DNA of 64,000 nt, from assembly GCF_013403915.1 (NCBI RefSeq), contig NZ_JABFDI010000002.1, positions 310,001 through 374,000 of the forward strand, in the 5' to 3' direction. Origin of the DNA: Winogradskyella pacifica. GTDB lineage: Bacteria > Bacteroidota > Bacteroidia > Flavobacteriales > Flavobacteriaceae. The position numbers and the translations under genes were made by a program. The notes beneath the pieces were generated by a model, which saw nothing but the letters and a program-made list of their open reading frames with translations, was not told the DNA's origin and searched no databases. Of the stretch, positions 53,568 to 60,710 are shown in pieces. The first letter of the stretch is position 1; each line of letters opens with the position of its first letter.

Positions 53568-54836
53568 ATGTATAGAATTGTTTCCGCAGAAGAGGCTTTA
53601 AAAGTGGTAAAGTCAAATGATCGTGTCTATATTCAAGCAGCAGCTGCAGCACCTCAGGTACTTGTTAAAGCATTGTCGGCAAGACATGAAGAGCTTCGTA
53701 ATGTTGAGGTTTGTCAGTTGCATACCGAAGGAGTTGCTCCTTATGCTAATCCGGAATTGAAAGACAGCTTCCATGTTAATTCTTTTTTTCTCGGAAAAAA
53801 TGTAAGACATACCATAAAAGCTGGTAATGGATCTTATACTCCTGTTTTTTTAAGTGAATTGCCACGTCTTTTTCAGCAACGCATTTTAGAACTCGATGTG
53901 GTTTTGATTCATGTTTCTGTTCCAGATCGTCATGGGTATTGTTCTTTAGGTGTTTCTGTTGAGGCTATTTTGGCTGCTATAGATAATGCTAAGACTGTGA
54001 TTGCTCAAGTAAATCCGCAGATGCCAAGAACACATGGCGCAGGAATTATTCACATTTCAGAAATCGATTATTTTGTAGAAGCGAATGAAGAATTGCCTGT
54101 ACATCTCATGGCTGAACCTAATGCTATAGAACTTAAAATAGGAGAGTATGTAGCTAGTTTAATCGAGGATAGAAGTACACTTCAAATGGGAATTGGCTCT
54201 ATTCCTAATGCCGTTTTAACACAGTTAACGAATCACAAAGATTTAGGTTTACATACAGAGATGTTTTCAGATGGAGTTATAGATTTAATTCTTAATAATG
54301 TTATAAACGGCAACTATAAAAAGATTAATCGTGGACGAGCGCTTTCAACATTTTTAATGGGATCCAAACGCTTGTATGATTATGTAGATGATAATCCGTT
54401 TGTAGAAATGCGCGCTTCAAATTATACCAATAATGCAGCATATATTAAACAGAATCCTAAGATGGTTGCCATCAATTCTGCAATTGAGGTTGATGTAACA
54501 GGTCAAGTATGTGCGGATTCTATTGGTTCTGATATGTATTCTGGTGTCGGTGGACAAATGGATTTTATTAGAGGAGCATCATTAAGTGATGGAGGTAAAG
54601 CTATTATTGCCTTACCATCGGTAACTAAAAATGGCATCAGTAGAATTGTTCCTGTTTTAAAACCAGGAGCAGGTGTTGTAACAACAAGAGCACATGTACA
54701 TTATGTCGTTACGGAGTACGGGATTGCGAATCTATATGGTAAAACAATTAAAAACAGAGTAAAAGCTTTAGTCAATATAGCACACCCAGATCACAGAGAG
54801 GATATTGAGAAATCTTATTTTGATTTAATAAACTAG
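53568..54836 (+). CDS. Acetyl-CoA hydrolase / CoA-transferase family protein
   Basis: A 422-residue class I-type CoA-transferase resembling 4-hydroxybutyrate or acetate CoA-transferases. The two-domain pattern is visible: SNDRVYIQAAAAAPQVLVKA and IEVDQ-like FVEANEELPVHL in the first half, LQMGIGSIPNAVLTQL, GLHTEMFSDGVIDL with the Glu likely to form the glutamyl-CoA intermediate, GVGGQMDFIRGASLSDGGK and VVTEYGIANLYGK in the second. It moves CoA between short acyl groups; exact substrates unknown. The start was chosen by the promoter motif. It faces the convergent HAD-hydrolase gene after 8 bases. Confidence 0.88.
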   Translation: MYRIVSAEEALKVVKSNDRVYIQAAAAAPQVLVKALSARHEELRNVEVCQLHTEGVAPYANPELKDSFHVNSFFLGKNVRHTIKAGNGSYTPVFLSELPRLFQQRILELDVVLIHVSVPDRHGYCSLGVSVEAILAAIDNAKTVIAQVNPQMPRTHGAGIIHISEIDYFVEANEELPVHLMAEPNAIELKIGEYVASLIEDRSTLQMGIGSIPNAVLTQLTNHKDLGLHTEMFSDGVIDLILNNVINGNYKKINRGRALSTFLMGSKRLYDYVDDNPFVEMRASNYTNNAAYIKQNPKMVAINSAIEVDVTGQVCADSIGSDMYSGVGGQMDFIRGASLSDGGKAIIALPSVTKNGISRIVPVLKPGAGVVTTRAHVHYVVTEYGIANLYGKTIKNRVKALVNIAHPDHREDIEKSYFDLIN

Positions 54837-54844
54837 AAGACCCA

Positions 54845-55243
54845 CTAAAATTGCCACCACCTTTTTTTAGCAGTAGGAATTTTAGGTTCTTCATTGGTGA
54901 TAATTTGATAAACTTCGCCCCAACCGAGAATACCTCCGATATTTCTATCGTCTATAAATAGATCAGCATGAATTTTACGACTTCTACTGTAATCGTATTT
55001 TTCTTCAGGAAAACTAGCATTTACGGCATAGAATTCAATGCCGTTATCTTTACAGAAATCAACAGCTTCTTGCAGTTTTGCACCATTTCTATACGTCCAA
55101 AGAATTAATCGATGACCATCTTCTTGAAGCTTTTTTAAGGTTTCAAAAGCAAAGATGCGCGTTTTTCCAATTTTAGGATAAGCATCTTCTACAATGGTGC
55201 CATCGAAATCTACGGCTACTATTAATCTATTTTGAAAATTCAT
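54845..55243 (-). CDS. HAD-superfamily hydrolase, small cap-less type
   Basis: A 132-residue protein. HAD motif I is VAVDFDGTIVED, motif II is LILWTYRNG with Thr, motif III/IV is near RKIHADLFIDDRNIGG. The size and the sequence around VDFCKDNGIEFYAVNASF match the small BT0820-like HAD proteins of Bacteroidota, whose substrate is not established. Asp nucleophile and general acid are both present, so phosphatase activity is likely. The gene is preceded by a TAnnTTTG motif and lies downstream of gpmI. Confidence 0.85.
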   Translation of the reverse strand: MNFQNRLIVAVDFDGTIVEDAYPKIGKTRIFAFETLKKLQEDGHRLILWTYRNGAKLQEAVDFCKDNGIEFYAVNASFPEEKYDYSRSRKIHADLFIDDRNIGGILGWGEVYQIITNEEPKIPTAKKRWWQF

Positions 55244-55264
55244 GCTATTTATTATAATCTAGGG

Positions 55265-55272
55265 CAAAGTTA
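55265..55272 (-). promoter_or_regulatory. Promoter -7 element of the HAD gene
   Basis: Minus strand TAACTTTG, exact TAnnTTTG, 21 bases before the HAD gene ATG. Confidence 0.45.
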
Positions 55273-55286
55273 CACTATTAAGAAAT

Positions 55287-56804
55287 TTATACAAGACTTT
55301 CTCTAGTCATTGCTTTAGGCTGAGGCACACCAATTAACTTTAAAATCGTTGGAGCTATATCGCCTAAAACACCGTCTTTAATGTTTTTTAAATCTTTGTC
55401 TATTAATATAATTGGAACAGGGTTAGTTGTATGAGCCGTGTTTGGACTGCCATCAGGATTTATCATCGTTTCGCAGTTACCATGGTCAGCAATTAAAATA
55501 GTGGTATAATTATTTTCTAAGGCTGTCGTCACAACCTCTTTGACGCATTTGTCTACATGTTCGCAAGCTTCAATTGCTGCTTGCATAACTCCTGTATGAC
55601 CAACCATATCACCATTGGCGAAATTTAAACAAACAAAATCAACGTCTCCTTTTTTAAATTCAGGAACTAGCGCCTCTGTTAATTCATAAACACTCATTTC
55701 TGGTTTTAAATCGTAGGTCGCTACTTTTGGTGAGTTTCTTAAAATCCGAGTTTCTCCTTCAAATGGTTTTTCTTGGCCACCTGAAAAGAAAAACGTAACA
55801 TGAGGATACTTTTCTGTTTCAGCAATACGAATTTGCTTTTTATGATGTTTTTCTAAAACTTCACCCAAGGTTTCTGTAAGGTTATCTTTATTGAAAACAA
55901 CATTAATGCCTTCAAAAGTACTATCGTAATTTGTAATGGTCACATAATGAAGATTCATTTTGTGCATGTTGTACTCATGAAAATCTTTTTGTGTCAATGC
56001 TTCTGTTAGTTGTCTTCCGCGATCGGTTCTAAAGTTGAAAAAGATCACAACATCATCCTCCTTAATAGTTGCCACAGGTTGGTTATCATTACCTGTTACA
56101 ATTAAAGGTTTTATAAATTCGTCTGTAATGTCGTTTTCGTAATTATCTTGAATCGATTGTAATACATCTTTAGTTTTGTCTCCTTCTCCATTTACTAATG
56201 CATCATAAACAATCTTTACACGTTCCCAACGCTTATCTCTATCCATGGCATAATAGCGTCCAGTTACGGATGCTAATTTCCCTGAGGTTTTTTCTAAGTG
56301 ATCTTCTAATTTCGAAATAAAACTAAATCCAGATTTTGGATCTACATCTCTACCATCGGTAAATGCATGTACAAAGACGTTTTCTAGTCCATAATCATGT
56401 GTGGCATTTAAGAGTCCGAAAAGATGATTAATATGAGAATGCACGCCACCATCACTAACTAAGCCTAAAAGGTGTACGTTTTTATTATTGACTTTAGCAT
56501 ACTCGAAAGCGGTTTTTAAAACAGGCTCTTCACGAAGGGTATTATTCTCTACAGCAAGGTTAATTTTTACTAAATCTTGATATACAATTCGTCCAGCACC
56601 CAAGTTCATGTGTCCAACTTCACTATTTCCCATTTGTCCTTCTGGTAAACCAACATGTAAACCGTCTGTTCTTAAACTGGCACTTGGGTATGTAGTGTAA
56701 AGAGAATCTATAAATGGAGTGTTTGCATTGTCTATAGCGGAAACTTTAGGATCGGGTGATTTTCCCCAACCATCTAAAATCATTAAAATAACCTTTTTAT
56801 TCAT
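55287..56804 (-). CDS. gpmI: 2,3-bisphosphoglycerate-independent phosphoglycerate mutase
   Basis: A 505-residue, Mn-dependent enzyme of the alkaline phosphatase superfamily; it interconverts 3- and 2-phosphoglycerate in glycolysis. Signatures: KVILMILDGWGKSP at the start, PEGQMGNSEVGHMNLGAGR with the phosphoserine, HAFTDGRDVDPKSG, ASVTGRYYAMDRDKRWERV, FFNFRTDRGRQL and the metal-site ADHGNCETM. The frame starts 12 codons earlier at 56840, but the promoter at 56823-56852 overlaps it, so the ATG at 56804 is the start. Confidence 0.96.
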   Translation of the reverse strand: MNKKVILMILDGWGKSPDPKVSAIDNANTPFIDSLYTTYPSASLRTDGLHVGLPEGQMGNSEVGHMNLGAGRIVYQDLVKINLAVENNTLREEPVLKTAFEYAKVNNKNVHLLGLVSDGGVHSHINHLFGLLNATHDYGLENVFVHAFTDGRDVDPKSGFSFISKLEDHLEKTSGKLASVTGRYYAMDRDKRWERVKIVYDALVNGEGDKTKDVLQSIQDNYENDITDEFIKPLIVTGNDNQPVATIKEDDVVIFFNFRTDRGRQLTEALTQKDFHEYNMHKMNLHYVTITNYDSTFEGINVVFNKDNLTETLGEVLEKHHKKQIRIAETEKYPHVTFFFSGGQEKPFEGETRILRNSPKVATYDLKPEMSVYELTEALVPEFKKGDVDFVCLNFANGDMVGHTGVMQAAIEACEHVDKCVKEVVTTALENNYTTILIADHGNCETMINPDGSPNTAHTTNPVPIILIDKDLKNIKDGVLGDIAPTILKLIGVPQPKAMTRESLV

Positions 56805-56822
56805 GTGAAATATTTTGAGTAT

Positions 56823-56852
56823 CAAAGATAATACATACAACGCTACAACAAA
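56823..56852 (-). promoter_or_regulatory. Promoter of gpmI with -33 and -7 elements
   Basis: On the minus strand TTTG (56852-56849), 18 bases, TATCTTTG (56830-56823): one of the best matches to the phylum consensus in this window. The -7 motif ends 18 bases before the gpmI ATG. Confidence 0.7.
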
Positions 56853-57066
56853 TCTGTATGTTAAAAAAATTTGGCATGTTAACTCTATTTTAAGTCTTTC
56901 TAATTAGTTCGTAAAGATCTGTTTATGTTTTGTGATGATATTAACATATTTATTTTCAAAGCGTTAAAGAAATGTTATAAAATATTTTTTAGTGTAACAC
57001 TTCAAGCAATATGTCGTCTATTTAGTATAATCAAAAAACAATCAATTAAATTTAAAATCTTTCATC

Positions 57067-57462
57067 ATGAAAAAATCAGTAATCGTATTAGCCTTAGCAT
57101 TAGGCTTCTCAGTTTCAAACGTAAATGCATCCAATGATCTTAAAACTTCAGGTTTAAATGAAGTTATTGTAAACACCGTTGAGGTAAGTCCTTTAACTAG
57201 GGCTGTTGCAACCGGTAACTTAGAAGAAGTAAATAGGCTTATAAAAGCTGGTGCAGATGTTAATGCAAAATCTAATGGTATGATGCCAATTCATTATGCC
57301 GCAAAATATAATCGTGTAGAAATTATCAAAGCATTAATTACTGCAGGTTCTGAAATTCACAAACCATGTGATAAAGGATATACACCAGTAAGACACGCAC
57401 AGAAATCTAACGCAAAAGAAGCTGAAATGTTTCTTAAGCGTTTTAAAAAGAAAAATGTCTAG
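57067..57462 (+). CDS. Small secreted ankyrin-repeat protein
   Basis: A 131-residue protein with a signal peptide (VIVLALALGFSVSNVNA). Two clear ankyrin repeats follow: NLEEVNRLIKAGADVNAKSN with GMMPIHYAAKYN, and RVEIIKALITAGSEIHKP with GYTPVRHAQKS, plus a capping helix. Ankyrin proteins bind partners; an exported one probably acts in the periplasm. The 226-base upstream region contains no exact TAnnTTTG. The gene ends at a bidirectional terminator. Confidence 0.85.
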   Translation: MKKSVIVLALALGFSVSNVNASNDLKTSGLNEVIVNTVEVSPLTRAVATGNLEEVNRLIKAGADVNAKSNGMMPIHYAAKYNRVEIIKALITAGSEIHKPCDKGYTPVRHAQKSNAKEAEMFLKRFKKKNV

Positions 57463-57492
57463 GAGTAGACAATTATTTGAGTTAGTTAGTTG

Positions 57493-57520
57493 AAAAAAGC
57501 GCCCCTAAAGGCGCTTTTTT
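57493..57520. terminator. Bidirectional terminator of the ankyrin gene and pepE
   Basis: Perfect stem AAAAAAGCGCC / GGCGCTTTTTT with loop CCTAAA, between convergent genes; T-runs on both strands. Confidence 0.88.
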
Positions 57521-57535
57521 GTTTCTATACCAGAC

Positions 57536-58243
57536 TTATTTTAAAAAAGCTAGATCCGAATGAGTTGCTATTTCATAAGGCTCCTTGTTATATTCGAAAA
57601 TACGGGCTTCTAAAGTGCCTTTTAACGTAAGTTTATCGCCTTCAACTGCAATCCAACTGCCTTCTCGTAAGCCAATTACAGGTTGGTTGTTATACGCGTG
57701 AAATTCTTTAATGCGAGTTGCTCTCGTTTCCCCCATATGTGTACTCCCTTCAATGGGATCTAAGTAATGCGGATTAATATTAAAAGGTACAAATCCTAAA
57801 GTTTTAAAACTTGGTGGATATACAATTGGCATATCATTAGTAGTATTCATCGTTAAACCACAAATATTACTGCCTGCACTGGTGCCTAAATAAGGTGTGC
57901 CATTTTTAACGGCTTCTTTTATAGGTAGTAATACTTTATTTCTATAAAGCTGTGAAACCAGTACAAAAGTATTGCCCCCTCCAACAAAAATACCTTGTGC
58001 GTTTTTAACGGCTTCTGCTGCATTTTCAAATTCATGAATGCCTTTTACTGTTTTTCCTATCTTATTAAAAGCTTTAGAAACTGTACTTGTATAATCATCG
58101 TGCGAAATACCGCCTGGTCTAGCATAAGGAATAAATAGAATTTCATTTACAGATTTATAATGATCCTGAAGTTCTTCTAATAAATAGTCTAAATAACCAC
58201 TGCCATGGATTGTGGAAGTACTTGCAATAATAATTGATTTCAA
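57536..58243 (-). CDS. pepE: Dipeptidase E (peptidase S51)
   Basis: A 235-residue cytosolic serine peptidase that cleaves Asp-X dipeptides. The nucleophile region is PYLGTSAGSNICGLTMN, with AQGIFVGGGNTFVLV before it and FNINPHYLDP and IGLREGSWIAVEGDKL after it, all typical of S51. The length matches the E. coli enzyme (229 residues). The start codon is a TTG at 58243: no in-frame ATG lies between it and an upstream stop, and the N-terminus KSIIIASTST fits the family. Confidence 0.92.
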   Translation of the reverse strand: MKSIIIASTSTIHGSGYLDYLLEELQDHYKSVNEILFIPYARPGGISHDDYTSTVSKAFNKIGKTVKGIHEFENAAEAVKNAQGIFVGGGNTFVLVSQLYRNKVLLPIKEAVKNGTPYLGTSAGSNICGLTMNTTNDMPIVYPPSFKTLGFVPFNINPHYLDPIEGSTHMGETRATRIKEFHAYNNQPVIGLREGSWIAVEGDKLTLKGTLEARIFEYNKEPYEIATHSDLAFLK

Positions 58244-58339
58244 AATAGTAATATTTAAATTATACAGTTTTACAAAGAACGCTAATCTTTATGAATTGTT
58301 CTATTTTCTAATTTAACAAACATTTACTAGTCAATTCCT

Positions 58340-58420
58340 ATGAGAATTGAAGAATATACCCGAAATTTAGTACAAGAAATAAAATTAGAAAACGAGCATG
58401 TTAAAATTGTTTCCAATTAA
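58340..58420 (+). other. Possible 26-residue small ORF or gene remnant
   Basis: ATG to TAA encodes MRIEEYTRNLVQEIKLENEH and six more residues, an amphipathic, charged peptide with protein-like composition. After the stop the same frame gives GDD and another stop. It may be a small peptide gene in the leader of the next operon, a decayed gene, or chance. The rest of the 58244-58476 gap shows nothing definite. Confidence 0.2.
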
Positions 58421-58476
58421 GGAGATGATTAATCGCAAACTACATGTGATAATAATAAAAAAAACCAGTCAAACAT

Positions 58477-59295
58477 ATGAAAAAAATACTACTCTTAATA
58501 TTCGGAATTGCTACATTAACCGCTTTTAGTCAGGATATTGAACGGATTACCGTAAATGGTAGAATCGTCGTGTCATCTGAAGATAAAGAAGGCGTTGCAG
58601 TTTTTAATTCTTCTTCCAATCAAGGAACCTATACTGATGAAGATGGGAATTTTGAAATAAAAGTAGCACTTAATGATGTTGTGGAATTTGGGGCACTTCA
58701 ATTTAAAGATTTTAATGTTATAATCACAGACAAGGTTATATTCTCTAAACGTTTAACGGTTATTCTTGTTGAGGAAGTCAATAAATTAGATGAAGTTGTT
58801 CTACTACCATTTGACCTAACGGGTAATTTAGGAGCGGATTTAGAAAGCGTCAGAACTTACAACGTAAGCCTAGATGCTGTTTATTTTGGTTTAGATAATA
58901 TTGAGGATTTTGAGTTCTCTGCAGATTATAAGACCAAAGCAGATAATTTGGCTTTTAATGAATACAATCCACATATGGGAGATATGGTAGACTTGGTTAA
59001 TGTCGCTGGATTTCTGATTAAAAATGTGGTTGATTTTAGTAAAATTAAATTTAAAAGCAAAAAAGATGTTATGTTAGAGAAAACACCTTTCAAGAAAGCT
59101 TTAGATACCTATAGTATCAATTATATTCACAACAATTTTGATATACCTTTAGACCAGGTGGAGTCATTTATTGACTATGCTGATAAAGAAGGCATAGAGG
59201 ATAGCTTATTTGAAGAAAATAAGGAAATGCAACTTTTAGAACGTATTTCTCATTTAAGTAAAGCGTTTTTAAAAGATACTGGTGGAAAAGAGTAA
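58477..59295 (+). CDS. Secreted CarboxypepD_reg-like protein (first of a pair)
   Basis: A 272-residue exported protein with signal peptide MKKILLLIFGIATLTAFSQ. Residues about 25-105 form a CarboxypepD_reg-like beta-sandwich (NGRIVVSSEDKEGVAVFNSS; GTYTDEDGNFEIKV) ending in VNKLDEVVLLPFDLTG. That order, ending LDEVVV, is what precedes the plug in SusC-type TonB-dependent receptors, but no plug or barrel follows; instead there is a 150-residue helical region. It overlaps the next, related gene by 14 bases. Function unknown; probably a periplasmic or outer-membrane-associated protein. Confidence 0.78.
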   Translation: MKKILLLIFGIATLTAFSQDIERITVNGRIVVSSEDKEGVAVFNSSSNQGTYTDEDGNFEIKVALNDVVEFGALQFKDFNVIITDKVIFSKRLTVILVEEVNKLDEVVLLPFDLTGNLGADLESVRTYNVSLDAVYFGLDNIEDFEFSADYKTKADNLAFNEYNPHMGDMVDLVNVAGFLIKNVVDFSKIKFKSKKDVMLEKTPFKKALDTYSINYIHNNFDIPLDQVESFIDYADKEGIEDSLFEENKEMQLLERISHLSKAFLKDTGGKE

Positions 59296-60094
59296 AATTC
59301 TTTATCTCGTTGTTGCCTTAATAAATGTGTTATTTGTTAGCGCGCAGCGAAGCGATTTAAATGGTAAGCTAATTGCAAACGATGAGGTCGAAGGCCTTCA
59401 CATACAAAACAAAACAGCAGCAAAATATACCATTTCATTTGAAGACGGAAGTTTTGTAATTCCCGCCAAAGCTCTAGATACTTTAGTAATTTCAGGAGTA
59501 AAATACCAAACCCAAGAGGTTATTGTTTCTGAAATCGTAATGGATTCAGGTGAGTTATACGTTCAGATGATTGAAAGTGTAAACGAGTTAAATGAAGTTG
59601 TTGTCGGTAAAATCTTAACAGGAAGCTTAGAATCCGATCTTCAAAATCTTGAAGTTGAACCCGAAATTAATTTCTACGATCTCGGAATACCAGGTTACAA
59701 AGGAAAACAACTTACCCAAAATGAACGAAAATTGTACGATGCAGATGCAGGAGCTATGGTTGGATTGGTGGGTGGGATTTATGGCGGAGGTCCAAGTATT
59801 AACCTCAATAAATTATTAAACACCATTAGCGGAAGAACAAAAAAACTAAAAGCTATTGTAGAATTAGACGATCGTAATGCATGTATAACACACATGAAAG
59901 ATAACTACGAAAATTATATTTTTGAATACGATTCCTTAGCTGAAAATCTACGTGTTGAGTACTTTCTATTCTGTCAAGAAGATGATGACTTCTTAACATT
60001 GTGTAAGAAGAATGATGATATTGCTATGCTCGAGTTTTTACAAGCTAAGCTAAAAGTATATCAAGAAAATAGAAAATTGACAACTAAAGACTAA
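59282..60094 (+). CDS. Secreted CarboxypepD_reg-like protein (second of a pair)
   Basis: A 270-residue paralog of the preceding protein: signal peptide (ILYLVVALINVLFVSAQ), a beta-sandwich (DLNGKLIANDEVEGLHIQNK), the motif VNELNEVVVGKILTGSLESD, and a C-terminal helical region with NLNKLLNTISGRTKKLKAIV and LAENLRVEYFLFCQEDDDFL. The start is a GTG overlapping the upstream gene's end by 14 bases, implying translational coupling. The stop codon lies inside the 16-mer repeat that also occurs at 42420 and inside a TAACTTTG promoter-like motif (60092-60099) for the next gene. Confidence 0.76.
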   Translation: MEKSKILYLVVALINVLFVSAQRSDLNGKLIANDEVEGLHIQNKTAAKYTISFEDGSFVIPAKALDTLVISGVKYQTQEVIVSEIVMDSGELYVQMIESVNELNEVVVGKILTGSLESDLQNLEVEPEINFYDLGIPGYKGKQLTQNERKLYDADAGAMVGLVGGIYGGGPSINLNKLLNTISGRTKKLKAIVELDDRNACITHMKDNYENYIFEYDSLAENLRVEYFLFCQEDDDFLTLCKKNDDIAMLEFLQAKLKVYQENRKLTTKD

Positions 60095-60141
60095 CTTTGG
60101 ACGGCGTTTTGTAAACGTATATTACAATCCAAATACACAAC

Positions 60142-60648
60142 ATGAAACTACGATATTTTGTAAGCCTCCTTTTTACTCTTCCATTTTTAATTTCCAATTC
60201 TGATTCACACGAATATTACGTTAGTGTCACAGAAATTGAATACGCCAAAGAGGAACAATCCCTTCAGATTATAAGTCAGATTTTTATTGATGATTTTGAA
60301 ACTTTACTCAGAAAGCGTTATGATGAAAGTATAATACTCGCTGGTAAAGATGAATCAGAAAAAGTAGAAACTTATATGAGTCGGTATTTAACTGATAAAT
60401 TAAAGGTTAAAGTTAATGATACTAATGTAAATTTTAAGTTTATCGGTAAGGAATACAAAGACGACATTACCTACTGCTATTTAGAAATAGAAAATGTTTC
60501 AAATATCAAATCTATCGCGGTTACCAATCAGGTTTTATTCGATGTATTTTCAGACCAACAAAATATTGTTCGGTTAAAACTTTTAGGTAAAAATAAGAGT
60601 TTTTTGTTGGTGCCAGAGAATGATACTAGCGTGTTAAATTTTAAGTAA
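60142..60648 (+). CDS. DUF6702-family exported protein
   Basis: A 168-residue protein with a signal peptide (YFVSLLFTLPFLISNSDS). The mature part starts HEYYVSVTEIEYAKEEQSLQ and includes SQIFIDDFETLLRKRYDE, followed by a strand-rich second half (YCYLEIENVSNIKSIAVTNQ). From memory this is the DUF6702 pattern, commonly found immediately upstream of an M1 metallopeptidase in Flavobacteriaceae, as here. Function unknown; a partner or chaperone of the peptidase is possible but unproven. Confidence 0.75.
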   Translation: MKLRYFVSLLFTLPFLISNSDSHEYYVSVTEIEYAKEEQSLQIISQIFIDDFETLLRKRYDESIILAGKDESEKVETYMSRYLTDKLKVKVNDTNVNFKFIGKEYKDDITYCYLEIENVSNIKSIAVTNQVLFDVFSDQQNIVRLKLLGKNKSFLLVPENDTSVLNFK

Positions 60649-60710
60649 TACAATATCAAAGCCATTATAAATTCATATTTTAGTCACCACTTTAACAACA
60701 AAAATCTTTT

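Noticed and set aside
56925..57137. 70-residue plus-strand ORF before the ankyrin gene
   Set aside because: It runs into the ankyrin gene in a different frame; its cysteine- and lysine-rich sequence has no gene-like features.
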